The notes: a model not told the origin generated them from the sequence alone. A stretch of DNA of 64,000 nt from Mantis religiosa (GCA_030765055.1 CM060953.1:176510493-176574492), one strand, 5' to 3'. Shown: positions 44,713 to 57,014, counted from the first letter of the stretch. A program made the numbers and translations.

Positions 44713-46999
44713 ATCCAATAGAGTTAATGTGGGCTCAGATTATGTTGCAAACAGAAATAGTATTTTTAATCTGACTGACGTTGAACGACTTACGAAGAAG
44801 TTAACAAGGAACACAAGTCTGAGATAACTGCGTGAGACATCAGATAAACTACAAGTATGTGACTTCTGGAAAGAAATAGCACGTGACGAGATTTTGTAAC
44901 CTATCATTATAAATTTACAGTACTCAGACGTTGGAGACAATGACAATGACGAATTATCTGTTAAAGTAAGTAATAATCACAGCTATACGAATGCATCTCT
45001 CATATTTTTATTGGATTAGAAAAATAAGTAATTCAGAAATTATAATTAATTTTAAACTAAATACTTAAAACGTTTTTGTAATATACGAATATCCACTTTG
45101 CAATTGTGATTTCAACAACTGCATTAGTATAAAACTGTAAAATTCAGTTTGCGTTCCCTTACGTCTAGCGCCACAAACACTCGCAAGTGTGCGAGAGAGA
45201 GGGAAATATAACAAGGGTGGGGATAACGAGGTGACAACGGTGAAGGCTCTAATGCATCTGTTTTGCTTCAGACCAGATCTCTTCCCATTTGAAACATATA
45301 ATAGAACGTCATAATGCTCAAATGAACCGCTAACCGTGTAAACAAACATAAAAACATTCCATCTAGCAACTAAACCCGCTGAATGGAACACATATGTCGT
45401 GTAAAAGATTCATAGTAAGATATCTCGTGAACTACTGGCACTAGAATCAAGGCCAAAACAACGAGCCTCTAAGTACCAAACAACTGTGAATGCCGTAATC
45501 AAAAACACCTTTCATTTTGGAAATATTGCTGGTGCAATTTTACGTAATACCCTGTATATTATCCGGCATTTGATCCTGTATAACTTATTTTACATGTTGA
45601 ACTAGATAATAAATCTCACCGTCAATTATGGACAGGAAAATACTTAAGAAAGATTACAGAAAAAGAATGATGCAGCATTAAGTTTTAGCACATTTTAAAA
45701 CGTTGATTAATTTCTATTTGCATTGGTGAATCAGACGTCAATGAGATTGTACCATTAAATGTTTTTGTGGCGCTCGCTATTACATGAAAAGCCTCAAATT
45801 TGAGGCCAGAGAAGCCAGCGATGTACTTATCTCGAAAGGATATGGCAGAAGCAACTTTGTGATCTTATTAAAAGAGATTCAGTACCGCCCACACCCCGGG
45901 GCTCGGTGAAAGATATTGTTAGTGAACTAGAATAGGCAGTTCCATATCTTCCTAAGCAGATTGCTGAAGAAGTTTAAGAGGCGGGTCAGTGTACGCTGAA
46001 AACAGCTGCAGAGCCAATTTTAAGGCCCTAGGGGGCAAGGCACTAACATCGTTATTCTTTCGCCTGAGAAAAGGGTACGGTTTAGTCGCTGTGGATATCC
46101 TAGTATATGATGAGAAAAGAGTCATCAGTTTAAAAGACCACTCACACGAGACCATCACTAAGAAGTTGTTAACGTCTAAAACCAAATTAAAAGGTCTGAG
46201 CTATAAACAGGCAGACGTAAGTTTATAATTCTTCTGTTTCTCCTGACAGAAGCCACATTAACAGTTTCGAAGCCCTGCATAAACACCCGGCAGATATGTT
46301 ACAGGTTCTTGCATCAGCCATAAGAAGAATTTGTTGAAGTTTATAAATATGCAAGTGCGTACGGGCGACATATGTAGTGGAATACTTTTTATCAGACACC
46401 TTCCTTATCTTTGCAGAGAATACTTCAACTTCTTAAGTATTTAGCTCTTGAAACATGTAGGTGTTCTTTCGATAGTGGTAGTTTGTGCATCTCCCTTCAT
46501 GCTGTAACAGTGTAAAGTTGCATTTCTCACATTCACTGGTGACAAACCCCTATATGTGTGATTTTAGGAGATAGTAGGATAATGGCACTCACTTAAGAGA
46601 AACTGTTCAGCAACCATAAATATAATTACAAAAATCATTTTTAAAACACTAAATTGCAAACTACATGAATAGGCTCTAGAAACCAATGCAAACTAAGACG
46701 TATATTTAATATAAAGAGGAAGCCATGGAAATAAACAAATATAAAAGTTTGGATCGAGCGGTATTGCCCGCCAAGTGCGGTTAATGGCGCTCGAACCTGA
46801 ATAAAACATTTTAATATTTCTTTATGCAATAATTGCATTTATAGTTATCAGGTGTGTCGGCCCCACTGCATTCCTCATGTGTCCATTCAGAGCAAGAGAT
46901 GACGGAACCACAGTTCGTTATTTTGTCGAAATTCTCCAGAAATAAAATAGATATCTTTCGACAGGTTCCGAATAGTTAGGTTCGTCATTGTCACATATA
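44713..46999. other. No recognisable gene
   Basis: No domain recognised. A 16-bp perfect palindrome 'gcctcaaatttgaggc' lies at 45791-45806. Near 46748-46800 'attgcccgcc' and 'ggttaatggcgctcg' resemble text near 49605-49670, perhaps an old short repeat. Confidence 0.4.
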
Positions 47000-47919
47000 C
47001 CAGGGCTGTTCAATAAATAATTTTAACATTTTTTTTTATTTTGACAAGGTACCTTTACTCATCCTCATTATTTTGCTGGTCCTTCTCAAAATATTCTCTC
47101 CTGAATGCGATGCACTTGTTCCAGCGTTTCTGCCAGTCTTCAAAGACATGCTGGAAACAATTTTTGAGAGATCCTTCAAAATCGCCTCCGCAGCCTTCAC
47201 CACTGCTTCTGATGATGGATAATGCCTCCCACGAAGGCGTTTGTTCAAGTTAGGGAATTGAGAAAAGTCACATGGGGCTAAATCCGGAGGGAGGGTGATG
47301 GGGAGGGATGTACTTCACGTTGATTTTTGCAAGATATTCAGCAACAACATTGGCAATATGCGGCCGCACTTTATCGTGGTGCAGCATCCAGCCTGCTTCA
47401 CGGGAATGTGGTCTTTTGCGCCTGATATGGACTTGCAATTTTTCAGCACATCCCTGTAGTATTGTCCAGTTACTAATGTGTGTGCAGGTACAACATGCTG
47501 ATATATCATTTCATGAATATCAAAGAATGAGATGACCATAACTTTCCCAGCAGAAGGAACCACTTTTGCTCTTTTGGCAGGTTGGTGATGAAGGAGATTT
47601 CCACACTGAGCTTTGCTGTTTCTTCTCAGGATCAAAATGATGTAGCCAAGTTTCATCAGCAGTGATTACGTTTTAAAGAAAATCCGGATCTTTCTCTATC
47701 ATCAAGTTTAACTGCATGTTACTTCCATTACAGCGGTAGGTGATACTGAACATGTCTGAACTTTCCTGGTTCTCACAGGTGGGAACCAGGAGTACCAACA
47801 ATGAAACTTCTGAGATATGTTTGTTTCATTTAAGCTAACAGAATATCATAAGATTGAATTTTAGTGCGAAAAATTATGACCGTAAAAATTTATGATCATT
47901 CTTTATTGAACAGTGCTCG
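47000..47919 (-). mobile_element. Mariner element A5, internal deletion derivative
   Basis: 920 bp between TA at 46998-46999 and 47920-47921, ends matching A2. The transposase N-terminus is removed at 47718/47719 ('aactgcatg' joined to 'ttacttccatt'), the same junction as A3. Remaining coding pieces include FFDIHEMIYQHVVPAHT and, at 47036-47248, LRGRHYPSSEAVVKAAEAIL. Length fits the full copy minus about 403 bp. Confidence 0.92.
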
Positions 47920-47939
47920 TATTTAATTCTTTACTGGAG

Positions 47940-48470
47940 CACTTCCTGTTTTTCGTTTCTTGGGATTCTTCTTTTCGGCCTATTTGGTGCTATTGCTTTC
48001 GCTTCCAGTGTTTCTGTGCAACCTTTTGGTGATCGTCTCTCTGTTTCCTGCAGTTATTCCTTCATTGGAGAGGCTGATAGAATCTGAGACCTCATTTTAT
48101 TTGGCTTTCGTCGAGTGGTCATCTTGGAAACACTTGAGGAACCTGGAATGGGGGAAATGTCTGCAACGAAAATTTTGGTAGAGCTTTTGGTCGTCACTGG
48201 GTCTATGGAGACAGAAGCGATCGGTGAGGAAGCGACAGACCTAATCCAGCTAACTGGAACAAGGAATTGGTAGAGCACTCTGATATTGTTGGTTCGGCAG
48301 TAGATTTGGCTGTTGCTGAGATCTTGGCCAATACAGGCCTTTTCTTGATGAGTAGGTCCACTAGGCGATGTTTTATTATCTTCCTCCACAACAGAATGTG
48401 CCTGTTATTCTCTGATTGTTGGCCTACCGGTATCTGTATGTATTCTCCGACCATAAAATCTAGATTACTG
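47940..48470 (-). pseudogene. Pogo/Tigger-type transposase C-terminal remnant
   Basis: Minus strand: DFMVGEYIQIPVGQQSENNR in one frame, then after a frameshift KIFVADISPIPGSSSVSKMT and RRKPNKMRSQILSASPMKE, and LQETERRSPK. Jerky/Tigger-like transposases end with 'DIxPLPKxxxRxxxxRKRxKSxILTSTPYK'. The resemblance is in this short region only, so confidence is moderate. It starts right next to mariner A5. No terminal repeats seen. Confidence 0.5.
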
Positions 48471-48614
48471 AACTGATCTGGGTTCAGAGGCCAAAAACCA
48501 GTGCACTGAAACCCATGAGCTGTTATTTATTTGCATTTTTGTATAAGATTAATGGAAAGTAACAAATCCCATATCACTTTATGAGATATGTTGGAATAAT
48601 CATAGAATTAATAA

Positions 48615-49575
48615 CACTGGGCAACAATGAAAATATTTCGGGATTAAAAACAGTGAATTTACATGTATTTCCATCTGCTGAATTCAAAAAGCACCATAAA
48701 AATGATAGATTAGCTCTTCTTTTGAGAATAAAATAACATTTCACTTTTTAGTTTGAAGATTTTAAATTAGGGCGATTTTTTTGTGAGCTGGCACACCTGT
48801 CAAATAAAAAGACACAACCCGAGAGAAATTTTGGAAATTAGGTGATGCAAAAGTTAAGGAGGGCATTTTTGTCGGACCACAAATAAGAGAACTTGTATTT
48901 GACCAAATTTTGGAAGGGAAAGAAAAGGAAGCTTGGGAAGCCATCGAAGGTGTTGTTCATGGACTTTTAGACAACAAAAGAGATGACAACTACAAGCAAG
49001 TGGGGACAGTGCTCCTGCAAAAATATCGTTGGATGCAACATGTCCCTTAGGATCCATTTTCTCCTCTCCCACCTAGACTTTTTCCCTCCTAGTTGTGGAG
49101 CTGTTAGTGATGAACATGGGGAGAGATTCCGTCAGGATATTTCTGTTATGGAACAAAGATATCAGGGCCGTTGAATGAAGTAATGCTTGTGGATTACTGA
49201 TGGCCTTTGTATAGGGATTCTGCGGAACTCCATCACAAGAGACAAGCTAAAAGACGACGAAGTCAATAGGCCACCACATGATTCTCTTCAGACACGACTA
49301 TCTGCGAAGTATTTTTCCAGCAATTTGGAACTCTTAGCATGTAATTACCAGTTAAAAGGTCAAATGCACTTTCATTGTTGTTAGCATGAATGTAATTAAA
49401 ATGTATGCTTTTCTCTCAATCCGTTAATGTGTAATATGTCCACCTTGTGTATATCATAGAAACTAGAGCTAATATTTTTTTTCATTGTCACATTTGTTTT
49501 TCTCAACCCAAAATTATTAGGAATTGCCTCATGAAGTGCTCAAAACATTCAAGAATTAGCTTTTATTGCCCAGTG
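48615..49575 (+). mobile_element. Second CACTG-ended transposon
   Basis: 961 bp starting 'cactgggcaacaa' and ending 'ttattgcccagtg', flanked by TAA on both sides (48612-48614 and 49576-49578). The ends match the outer bases of the element at 30469 (CACTGGG) and both carry the same protein, although their inner repeats differ. The inverted repeats are short here, about 15 bp. Confidence 0.75.
48825..49260 (+). pseudogene. Conserved transposon-associated protein, second copy
   Basis: Plus strand: KLGDAKVKEGIFVGPQIREL, LEGKEKEAWEAIEGVVHGLL, YKQVGTVLLQKYR, then, in another frame, CNMSLRIHFLLSHLDFFPPS, CGAVSDEHGERFRQDISVME and QRYQGR. It aligns with 30764-31288 block for block. The ordering is collinear, with one frameshift near 49025 and a stop after QGR. 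It keeps the HSHLDFF segment that the other copy has lost. Confidence 0.72.
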
Positions 49576-50064
49576 TAAATATAACATTCAAATACGTGAT
49601 GGACAATGGCGTTCGCCTGGTGGGTAATGGTGTTTAGGATTGAGTGCCATTACCCGCCCACGACATGTTAGATTTATCATGAGAATTACGCTTCAAACGC
49701 AGCACCACAAGATTAACTAAAGTATCAACTGGTTGCCACAAATAGCGACTCTCAACCTATGTACTTCGTAAAACTTGTTTAGAAATCTGTTCAGTGTTAC
49801 CTTGTAATGATCGTGGTGTATCTACACTAAGAAATTCACACAAAACACGCTTATTCTCAACAAACCCACATACACAGCTCCACGCACAGGATACTACTTA
49901 TGTGCGTTACTCCGACTGTCAGCTAGATGTCAGTGGTATGCAGTATCTGCTACAATCATTGTGCCCCAAGAATATTACATGAGCGTTATTGCCCGTTGCG
50001 CGCCATTGTACCACTTTCCCCTACTTCCTCCACTATGTTATAGTGAATAGGGGCAAAAACGAGG
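49576..50064. other. No recognisable feature
   Basis: Nothing recognised apart from short 'attgccc/gcgcgccattg' text that recalls 46748-46800. Confidence 0.35.
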
Positions 50065-50230
50065 GAATGGCTCAGGCGGTTTTACTTTTGGCCCACATTC
50101 GGGAGGCTCGTGTTTGAAGGGTATTGTCGATCTACATGACCCAGGGTTTTCTTGGGCTTTCCTGGGTCGCCAAGCGAATGCTGCGTGGGTTAATTGAATC
50201 CCCCGAATTTCCTGTCCCTCCATTTTCACG
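50065..50230 (+). repeat. tRNA-derived SINE
   Basis: 'aatggctcaggcggttttac' (A box) and a decayed B box 'tcgtgtttgaagggtatt', then 'ctacatgacccagggttttc' and 'ttgggctttcctgggtcgcc'. Same head as 586-720 and 21205-21533. It ends near the GC-rich unit at 50365. Confidence 0.75.
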
Positions 50231-50364
50231 TCATCTCTCATCTGGAGGTCTCTTTCGAGGTACAAGTGTTGGCTGGTGTCTCGGCGCTGCATGGCAGGAG
50301 AGCATGCTCCAGGTGAGTACTTTCTCCTACGATAGGGCCGTCAATGAGCCGGCCTGCTGAGCCA

Positions 50365-50880
50365 TTTCCACTAGCACTCGTGGTACTCTGACGTTACTAG
50401 AGGAACCTCGGGCCGAACATGCCGAGCCCCTCCCGTAGGGGTGTTGTCCGGATTGGGTTGGACTCGAGGGGGCAGTGTGTTCCCGACACCCACAGGTAAA
50501 TGGGTACTTCCGGCCAGGCTGCGGCCGCCCGGAGGCGGTAGAGGGTTACCTGAATAGTCCCGGGTACTAGCCTGCAGAGCTAGTAGAAGGTGTGCTAGAT
50601 CACCTTTCGGCCCCACCGAGGTTATCGGTAGTCTTCCCTGCAGGGTTGACGCACGTAAGTGGCGTATCCACTTCCATCCCGTCTTGACGTTGTGCTCAGC
50701 GGGGGGCTTTTTAGACTCCAAATATTGCCCTATGGAAAGAGCCCCGGAGTTTGCATCCTCCCGGGTAGAAGGAGACCCGGGTCCTTGGTCCTACGGGTCC
50801 AGGACTAATGGGAGTAGAACCTCTGAGCTTAACTTGGGGGTATAGGAACAATGGGCCCAGCATGGTGGCCTACGTAACGA
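50365..50880 (+). repeat. GC-rich 541-bp repeat, unit 5 (single)
   Basis: 'gtactctgacgttactagag', 'cgggccgaacat', 'gggggcagtgtgttccc', 'gctagtagaaggtgtgctag', 'gttatcggtagtcttccctg', 'aagtggcgtatccactt', then the 3' extension 'ctacgggtccaggactaatg' shared with unit 1. Unlike the other four it has no tandem partner. Minus-strand frames through it are shadows. Confidence 0.88.
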
Positions 50881-53595
50881 ATCCCCTACAAAATGAAATC
50901 CCAAATCTAACTGTTTGAAAGCACTGCACAATTAAGATCATAGCAAAATGAGCAACCTTTTAACCGTCCGAATCATTAGTGGACTTTTTCACAAGTACAA
51001 TCCACCAACAAAGAGAAAGTGTCTGAAAGGAATGTGCCACCTTACACAGTGGGATAAGGACAGGGAATGTGTGTGACAGAGAACGCATGCTACACAAGGA
51101 GTAGAAAAGTTAAAATATATGCACCCTATTCACTCTGTATACTAAAACCGAGAACATTAATTAACAATGGTAGAAGAGCTCAGAATATTTTTGAATTTTC
51201 TGTAACTGAACTGACAACCAGGAAGGTTGTGGGAACCTTCTCTAACCCCCTGCGTCTCAATCCCCAGAGACTTTCTCTCCTGTGGTATACTTTGTAACCG
51301 CCCGTTGCCCCATTACCTGGAAGAGAGGCTGGGGTCACTGATAAAGAGCAAAACATATGCTTTTGTTTTCGAGACCGGTGCGTCCCAATAACAGCCTTTG
51401 AGGTTCGCACACTAGTGGTTCATTCGCTGCCTAATCACAAAATAATGTAATATTTAATGCTGCACAAAATTATACCTGAGATAAATTCGAAGCTGCAATA
51501 CCGAAATTCGACTAGTTAAGTTATAAACTACGAAACGGCTATATTTGTTCCGAGTAGTTGCGAAACAACCTGTATATGTATACTTCCCTTTCTCTTATAC
51601 TCGTATTATAATGCACAATCCAACTGTATCAACAGTGTTTGTATTTCTATACCCTCTATAATCTACAGAAAGATTCACATTATTGTTATTATTATTAGTT
51701 TGATATAAGTTAAGCATTAAGCGGAGTGTGTTGCCTCAAGGTTCAGCAATACTACCTGGTGCGGCAATTTGGCCGCCGTATATGGCTTCCTTTATTATTG
51801 TCAGTGCCATTGTGGTTCTAGCCCTCCTTTTTTCTGCTTGCTTGTTAATGCCAATTTTCACGCTTTTTGCTGGCTAAACCTGGACCGCATTTTGTGCTTT
51901 TAATTCTGCTCTCCCCTGCCGGATGTGCTCGTGTTCCTAATTGTTTTTAAACTATACATACCGCGCTTTTTATTCTTCTTTCAAGCCAACCTTTTGTTTG
52001 TTTTTCTTTGTTTCTGTGTCATTCTGGCTGTGTGAATGACAGCCGCAGTTGAATATTATTCAAACAACAGAGATAATAAATCACGTTTGTTATCGAAGGA
52101 TGTTATTTCATTTGTTTCTTTCTCGGTTTAGATTTTTGGATATGCACAGTGATATTTTCCCTCTCATTGCTTCTGTGTATGCTACAGGGCAAAGATGCCA
52201 GCACAGTCGAAACAGACAATTTATTAATTTTTTTGTCTTCTTTTTTTCTTTTCTTATTCTCTTCCTCTTTGTATTATACGAATTCACCTCTTCTATATGT
52301 GAATCAAGCCCTCTTTCATTTTTCTCTTCGCCATTCTGGATTTCCTTTTCCTTCAGGGATGTCACTATTTGTAGAATTATTTCTGGCTACGCAGTGGATC
52401 TGACACTAGCGTGAACAGATCTCAGCAATTGTTATAGACTTCCGCGCTTCTATGTAGCCTGTCTGCTTGTGACCTATCTAAATCTGCCCTCTTATGTGCC
52501 GAAAAGCTGGAAAAACGGAAAGTGAATTTCGGAGCGAAACTATTTCCCATGTAAAATTATACTCTAACCCGGCAAACTGCTTAAGGGCACTGCGAGGTCC
52601 TTTTTACCCAGACAAGACTAATTTTTACCAATATTAAAATTTGAATATATAGAAAACTAAACATTATTAGAAATTGAAATTCGGTATGACTACTGTATAA
52701 GGATGTGTGCATTTAACTACTGTATAATATTTAAATTACGTTGACATAGGTCCATGCAAAAGGGACATAAATCACACCCTGTGTCCTGAAAAAAATATTG
52801 CACCCTATACTTCAGGTGCACTTTACTTGTAGGAATTTAAAGCTACATGCACCAGGTTTTATCCCAAATAACCTAAGATACAGTTTTATAATATCGGATA
52901 AATGAAAAACACATACAGTTTATCCTATGCAAATGAAAAATTAATTAGTTTTGAGTAAACAAAAAGATAATTTTTCAAGGACTGAATATTTGTTTGCATT
53001 CATTTTAAAAATCACATGAATATAAATGTTAGCCGAATGTGTTAAAGGAATATTGATAAATAACCACTACAAATTTGGTGTCAATATCGTTTATAGTTTT
53101 TGAGAAACGTGCGCCTAAAGTATGAAAAATCACGGTTTTGGGAAATCACGAAAAAGACGAAGCACCATTCTCAGGAAGTGGGCGTATCATTATACCGCCA
53201 TGTTTAAATTGACGAATTAAAGGACTTTAATACCAGCTGACAATCTATGTTATATATATCATTTTAAAGCTGAAGAATTATATAAGTTTTAACATTAAAA
53301 ACAAAACAAAAATTATTTTGAAGCCTATCGGCCTCCCAGCGCCCTTAACGTGGAAACGGAAACACTTTTTATGAACCGTTGGAGTAAGTAACCTGCTTAA
53401 AATGGACTACTTTATGAGTAATGGGATACAACGTATACTGTACTTGCACCAAAATTCCATGAATCATTACGTCATAAACTTTAACACTTCGACGAACAGG
53501 GAAATCGAACCATTAGCTCTAAATGTAAATTTATATTGAGGAATTAATCCTTAAAAATTAATTCTTTTAAATACATTACTCCGGTATATGGGTGA
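50881..53595. other. No recognisable gene
   Basis: Long spacer. Frames at 51067-51410 and 52049-52414 have no motif. A GC-richer patch at 51720-51930 is unexplained. The rest is AT-rich. Confidence 0.4.
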
Positions 53596-53810
53596 TTTTT
53601 AATTAATTAGAGCCACAAGTGGCTGGATCAAATATGAGAACCCTAGTGGTCTACCGCGGAATATGGGTCAATTGGAGAATTTAATGTCAGGAAGGCACGT
53701 TGACCATGGTAGCTCAAGGTGTAGAGCAACTGGACGGAAACCAGTAGATCCGTGGTTCAAATCCCGGCCATGGTATTGAAACTTTTCAGTTGGCTCTAAT
53801 TAATTAAAAA
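53596..53810 (+). mobile_element. tRNA-like repeat D inside 20-bp inverted repeats
   Basis: Perfect 20-bp inverted repeats at 53596-53615 ('tttttaattaattagagcca') and 53791-53810. Between them lie 'ccctagtggtctaccgcgg' and a tRNA-like block 'catggtagctcaaggtgtag', 'ggttcaaatcccggccatgg', both matching the 44-kb cluster. The structure is like a MITE that carries a tRNA-like unit. A SINE inserted within a palindrome is the alternative. Confidence 0.75.
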
Positions 53811-53974
53811 CCATTAGTTCTCCCAAAATCTCTTGCAACACACTTGCTAACGTGCAACTGTTTTGATATCTGTCCGTTGTCAGTTTCATTGTTACAAATG
53901 GTCAGGCAAGAGTGGAAAAAAACTATGAACTTGGTGATATTTAAAAACACAATTTGGTGCAAAATTTCTTTAAA
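53811..53974. other. No recognisable feature
   Basis: Short spacer. Confidence 0.3.
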
Positions 53975-54320
53975 ATGAGTTCTAAAATTAAGACAACATT
54001 GGAGGAAAAAATAAAGTTATTGAATTACAAGAAAGGAACAAATGTCCAGCTAAAGAATTAACTTTGTTGTTTAAAGTGAGGAAAAAATACAGATTTATAA
54101 TAGTTTGAAAAAATTCAAATTAAAAAGGAGTGGTTAAAGGGAACAGCAGCGCATGTGAAACACACCATAAAATCTAGAGAATAGGAGGAGCTAAATCTTG
54201 CTATGTTCGGGTGGTTATTAAGGCGCGTTTCAGAGTCAATTTTCCGACAGCAAGAAAAGTAGGCATAGACAATTTCAGAGCTCCCAGTGGATGGCTTGAG
54301 AGTTTCCAATGCTGTGTGTG
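53975..54320 (+). pseudogene. Pogo/Tigger-type transposase N-terminal remnant
   Basis: Plus strand: MSSKIKTTLEEKIKVIELQE (start near 53978 with a shift), KELTLLFKVRKK, then LAMFGWLLRRVSESIF, VGIDNFRAPSGWLESF. These match the CENP-B-type double helix-turn-helix (psq motif, then 'ALxxWFxxxR...F...GWLxRF'). Frameshifts and stops throughout. The catalytic DDE domain does not follow. Confidence 0.65.
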
Positions 54321-55309
54321 ATGAAACAAATGATGCTGATATGGAACCATTTGCATCTTGGAAAGGGAAAATTAAAATCTGACAGAGAAACTTGACGATA
54401 AACTGTAATAACGGTACGTAAGTTGAAAATATTGTGATATCCCTGGAAATATTTCAATATGCCGCTATGAACCAAATGGTTGAACCATCCCAAGGATAAC
54501 ACTGGGGAACACAACTCGCTGAGTGAGAGGTCAAATTACCTACACTAAAACCTAGAAGATACAGGACACTTCAAAATCAAATACGCAATTCTTTCTGAAT
54601 TCCACATACCTGTTTTATACCAAACTAAACACAATACAACATAACATTCCACAGGCGCGGAGAGATGTAACAAAAGCGAAGGTCAATCCAGCATCTCCCG
54701 GCCAGCCAGCTCCAGATCCTTTCATGGCTAGCTAGATCACAGCTACCATTTGTTTTCGTAGAAACACTACTATTAATATTTCCAACCAGCCAAAAGAAGC
54801 CGGACGCCTGGCGGCGACTTGACCTTACTAAACAAAGTGAGTATATCACAATATAGTACATAATATATATCAGACTATTATTATTATCAGGAGCCCATTG
54901 TTTCGATAAGCGCGGCTGACACTCACAAAGGGGAAGATAGTGTAGCATGGAGATGCGGGACAGATAATGCCTTGCGGAGATAAAAGGTTTGGCGAAACAG
55001 ATAAAGATTGATAACTATAAAGTTCTAGTGACATCTTGGTTGTTCGAGAATGCTCCATAGTGGTCTGGAATAATGAATTATCGTGTATAAAAGAAGCCGT
55101 GGCTAGTTTTTTGGACAGTCGTAAACGGAGTCGAAATGAGAGTGTAATCCGAAGTGAGTATCGTGTGCTGCAATTGTGTTTTGAAACTGAACGCTTTTGT
55201 TTGTGGTCAACGACATGTCGTAAAACATAAATAAAACAATTAAAAATAAAAATAACGGTTTTCAGAATAATAATTGCAAGTTGTGACTATTACACGGCAA
55301 AAAAAAAAA
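54321..55309. other. No recognisable feature
   Basis: A GC-richer stretch at 54650-54830 is unexplained. No domain recognised. Confidence 0.35.
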
Positions 55310-55410
55310 TTGTATGGCTATACAGAAGATTCGAACCACCGTCACAGCAGACAGATGACATCGCAGTTTTGCGCCAGTTCCAACTAAGCTACCTAGTAAC
55401 GTGTGAGATA
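55310..55410 (-). repeat. tRNA-like block, possible SINE
   Basis: Minus strand: 'actaggtagcttagttgg' (A-box-like) and 'ggtggttcgaatcttctg' (B box), spaced as in a tRNA. The acceptor arms do not obviously pair and no second copy is in the window, so I prefer a SINE head over a tRNA gene. Confidence 0.5.
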
Positions 55411-57010
55411 AAACATTCCGTCTAATATGTAGTATTCGCTTGTTCCAGAACAGGCGACGCGATAACATCTATGTTAGTACTAATTTCATCGAGTGTTTAA
55501 CATTCATGTTAAATACGTGGGGTCGATAATTTCATGTTGGAGAATAAAATGCGGATTGCATAAAACTCGAGAGTAAGGGGCAGCTGTCTGACCTGGAATA
55601 TTTGTTTTTATTTTTGGTCATATATTACAATTTTAAATAAATCAATTAAATAGGTTTTTGCGTTTAAGTTTCCAAAGTTAAACTTACTCGGTGGTGTGCG
55701 ACTTTAAACCTCGGAAAATAAATGCAGCAACACCTTCAACAGATCATAGATTAACTACCAATATAGACATTGATTGCGTATTCAGTACGTGCCATTTGAG
55801 GCTACCGTACAATATCGCTTGATGTAGCAATTCTATCACAGAGCATAATATGTTCAACGTGTCGGTAAATCAGGCCATTTATAAGTGATGCCCGTCCTTC
55901 ATCACGTATGATGTTGCAGGTACTTAGATATGCACACATGCAAATAGCAGCCTATGAAACGCTGCTAGCTACATCAATGTCACGTTCAATAACTACTACT
56001 GCTGCGACGTGTTCATCTGTTCATATATCAGTCCTTTTCTCAACTTACGGTGCAAAGAAACATTACGAAATCAACACGTGTACCAACACATCCATTGGAT
56101 GTGCGTTTTATGAATTATATAGCGAACTCAGGGTTGCAAACTAGCATACGGACGCTTCAAATGGTTGAAGGGTTTCTACCTATTTCCTTGTAGTTCCTCT
56201 GTCGGCCATATATACTAAGCAAGGGTATGTAACTGAGCCAGGAAATCCGATATCTCCACCCGTTCTTCAAAAGAACGTTCTTAAAAATCTTTATGCTTAT
56301 AACCTCTTCATATTAACCAAATAAACAAGTGTATAATAGTATATTATGCAACAAGACTATAATGGTGGTAAATAAAACACCAGTATTGTTATTAACCGAG
56401 CGAGAGAAGCGAAGCTTATATCAATTATGATACGAGAGTTTATATTACTACTATAGTCAAGTTTCATACGGCTGTTTATGCTCGATCATGTATCTAAATA
56501 TCATTTCAAAGTAATCATTTCTGGTTTGAGTGATACGCTAGAATCGTTATTGCTTTGTCTAAAGCTATACCAGTACGTAGTACGCAGGCGCAGAAATATT
56601 GATTACTTCCCTATAAACAGCTGTTAACGTGTGACACAGTTTAACCAAAAACATTTAAACGAATCACTGGTAACACCACAAGAAAAGCTTTCTTCTATCA
56701 TGAGATATTTAACATCTGGTGCTTTATTTATAAATGTTTTCAGCTCATCAGGTGTAAATGTTTTGCCCTTTTTCCCTTTATATCCTTCTGATTTGCGTTT
56801 CAGTAAGCAGTTCAGCTTTGAGTATTTAGATAAGTCAATTTGGTGCTTAGATTGGTGTTGATTTCAAAATAGAATAGTGAGTCTACAAGGTCAATGAGTT
56901 CATATTTTGAGATAATTCTTCGAAATACACTAAGGATACATTTTCTGAGAACGAATTTATACCTTTTGACATTCTCAATCCTCGAATTGCGAATATAATT
57001 TCTCGAACAT
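55411..57010. other. No recognisable gene
   Basis: AT-rich spacer; frames at 55908-56144 and 56631-56861 without motif. The segment 56880-57010 reads on the minus strand as VKEDVREIIFAIRGLRMS, which might be part of a transposon protein, but I cannot place it. Confidence 0.35.
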
Positions 57011-57014
57011 CTTC

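Noticed and set aside
45065..45391. 108-codon minus-strand frame as a host gene
   Set aside because: No domain, splice signals or repeat relatives recognised; composition is not distinct from flanking DNA.
52049..52414. 121-codon plus-strand frame
   Set aside because: Ser/Phe/Leu-rich translation of a pyrimidine-rich tract; overlapping frames are equally open.
55310..55410. tRNA gene on the minus strand
   Set aside because: Box spacing is plausible, but acceptor pairing is not visible; kept as a tRNA-like repeat.
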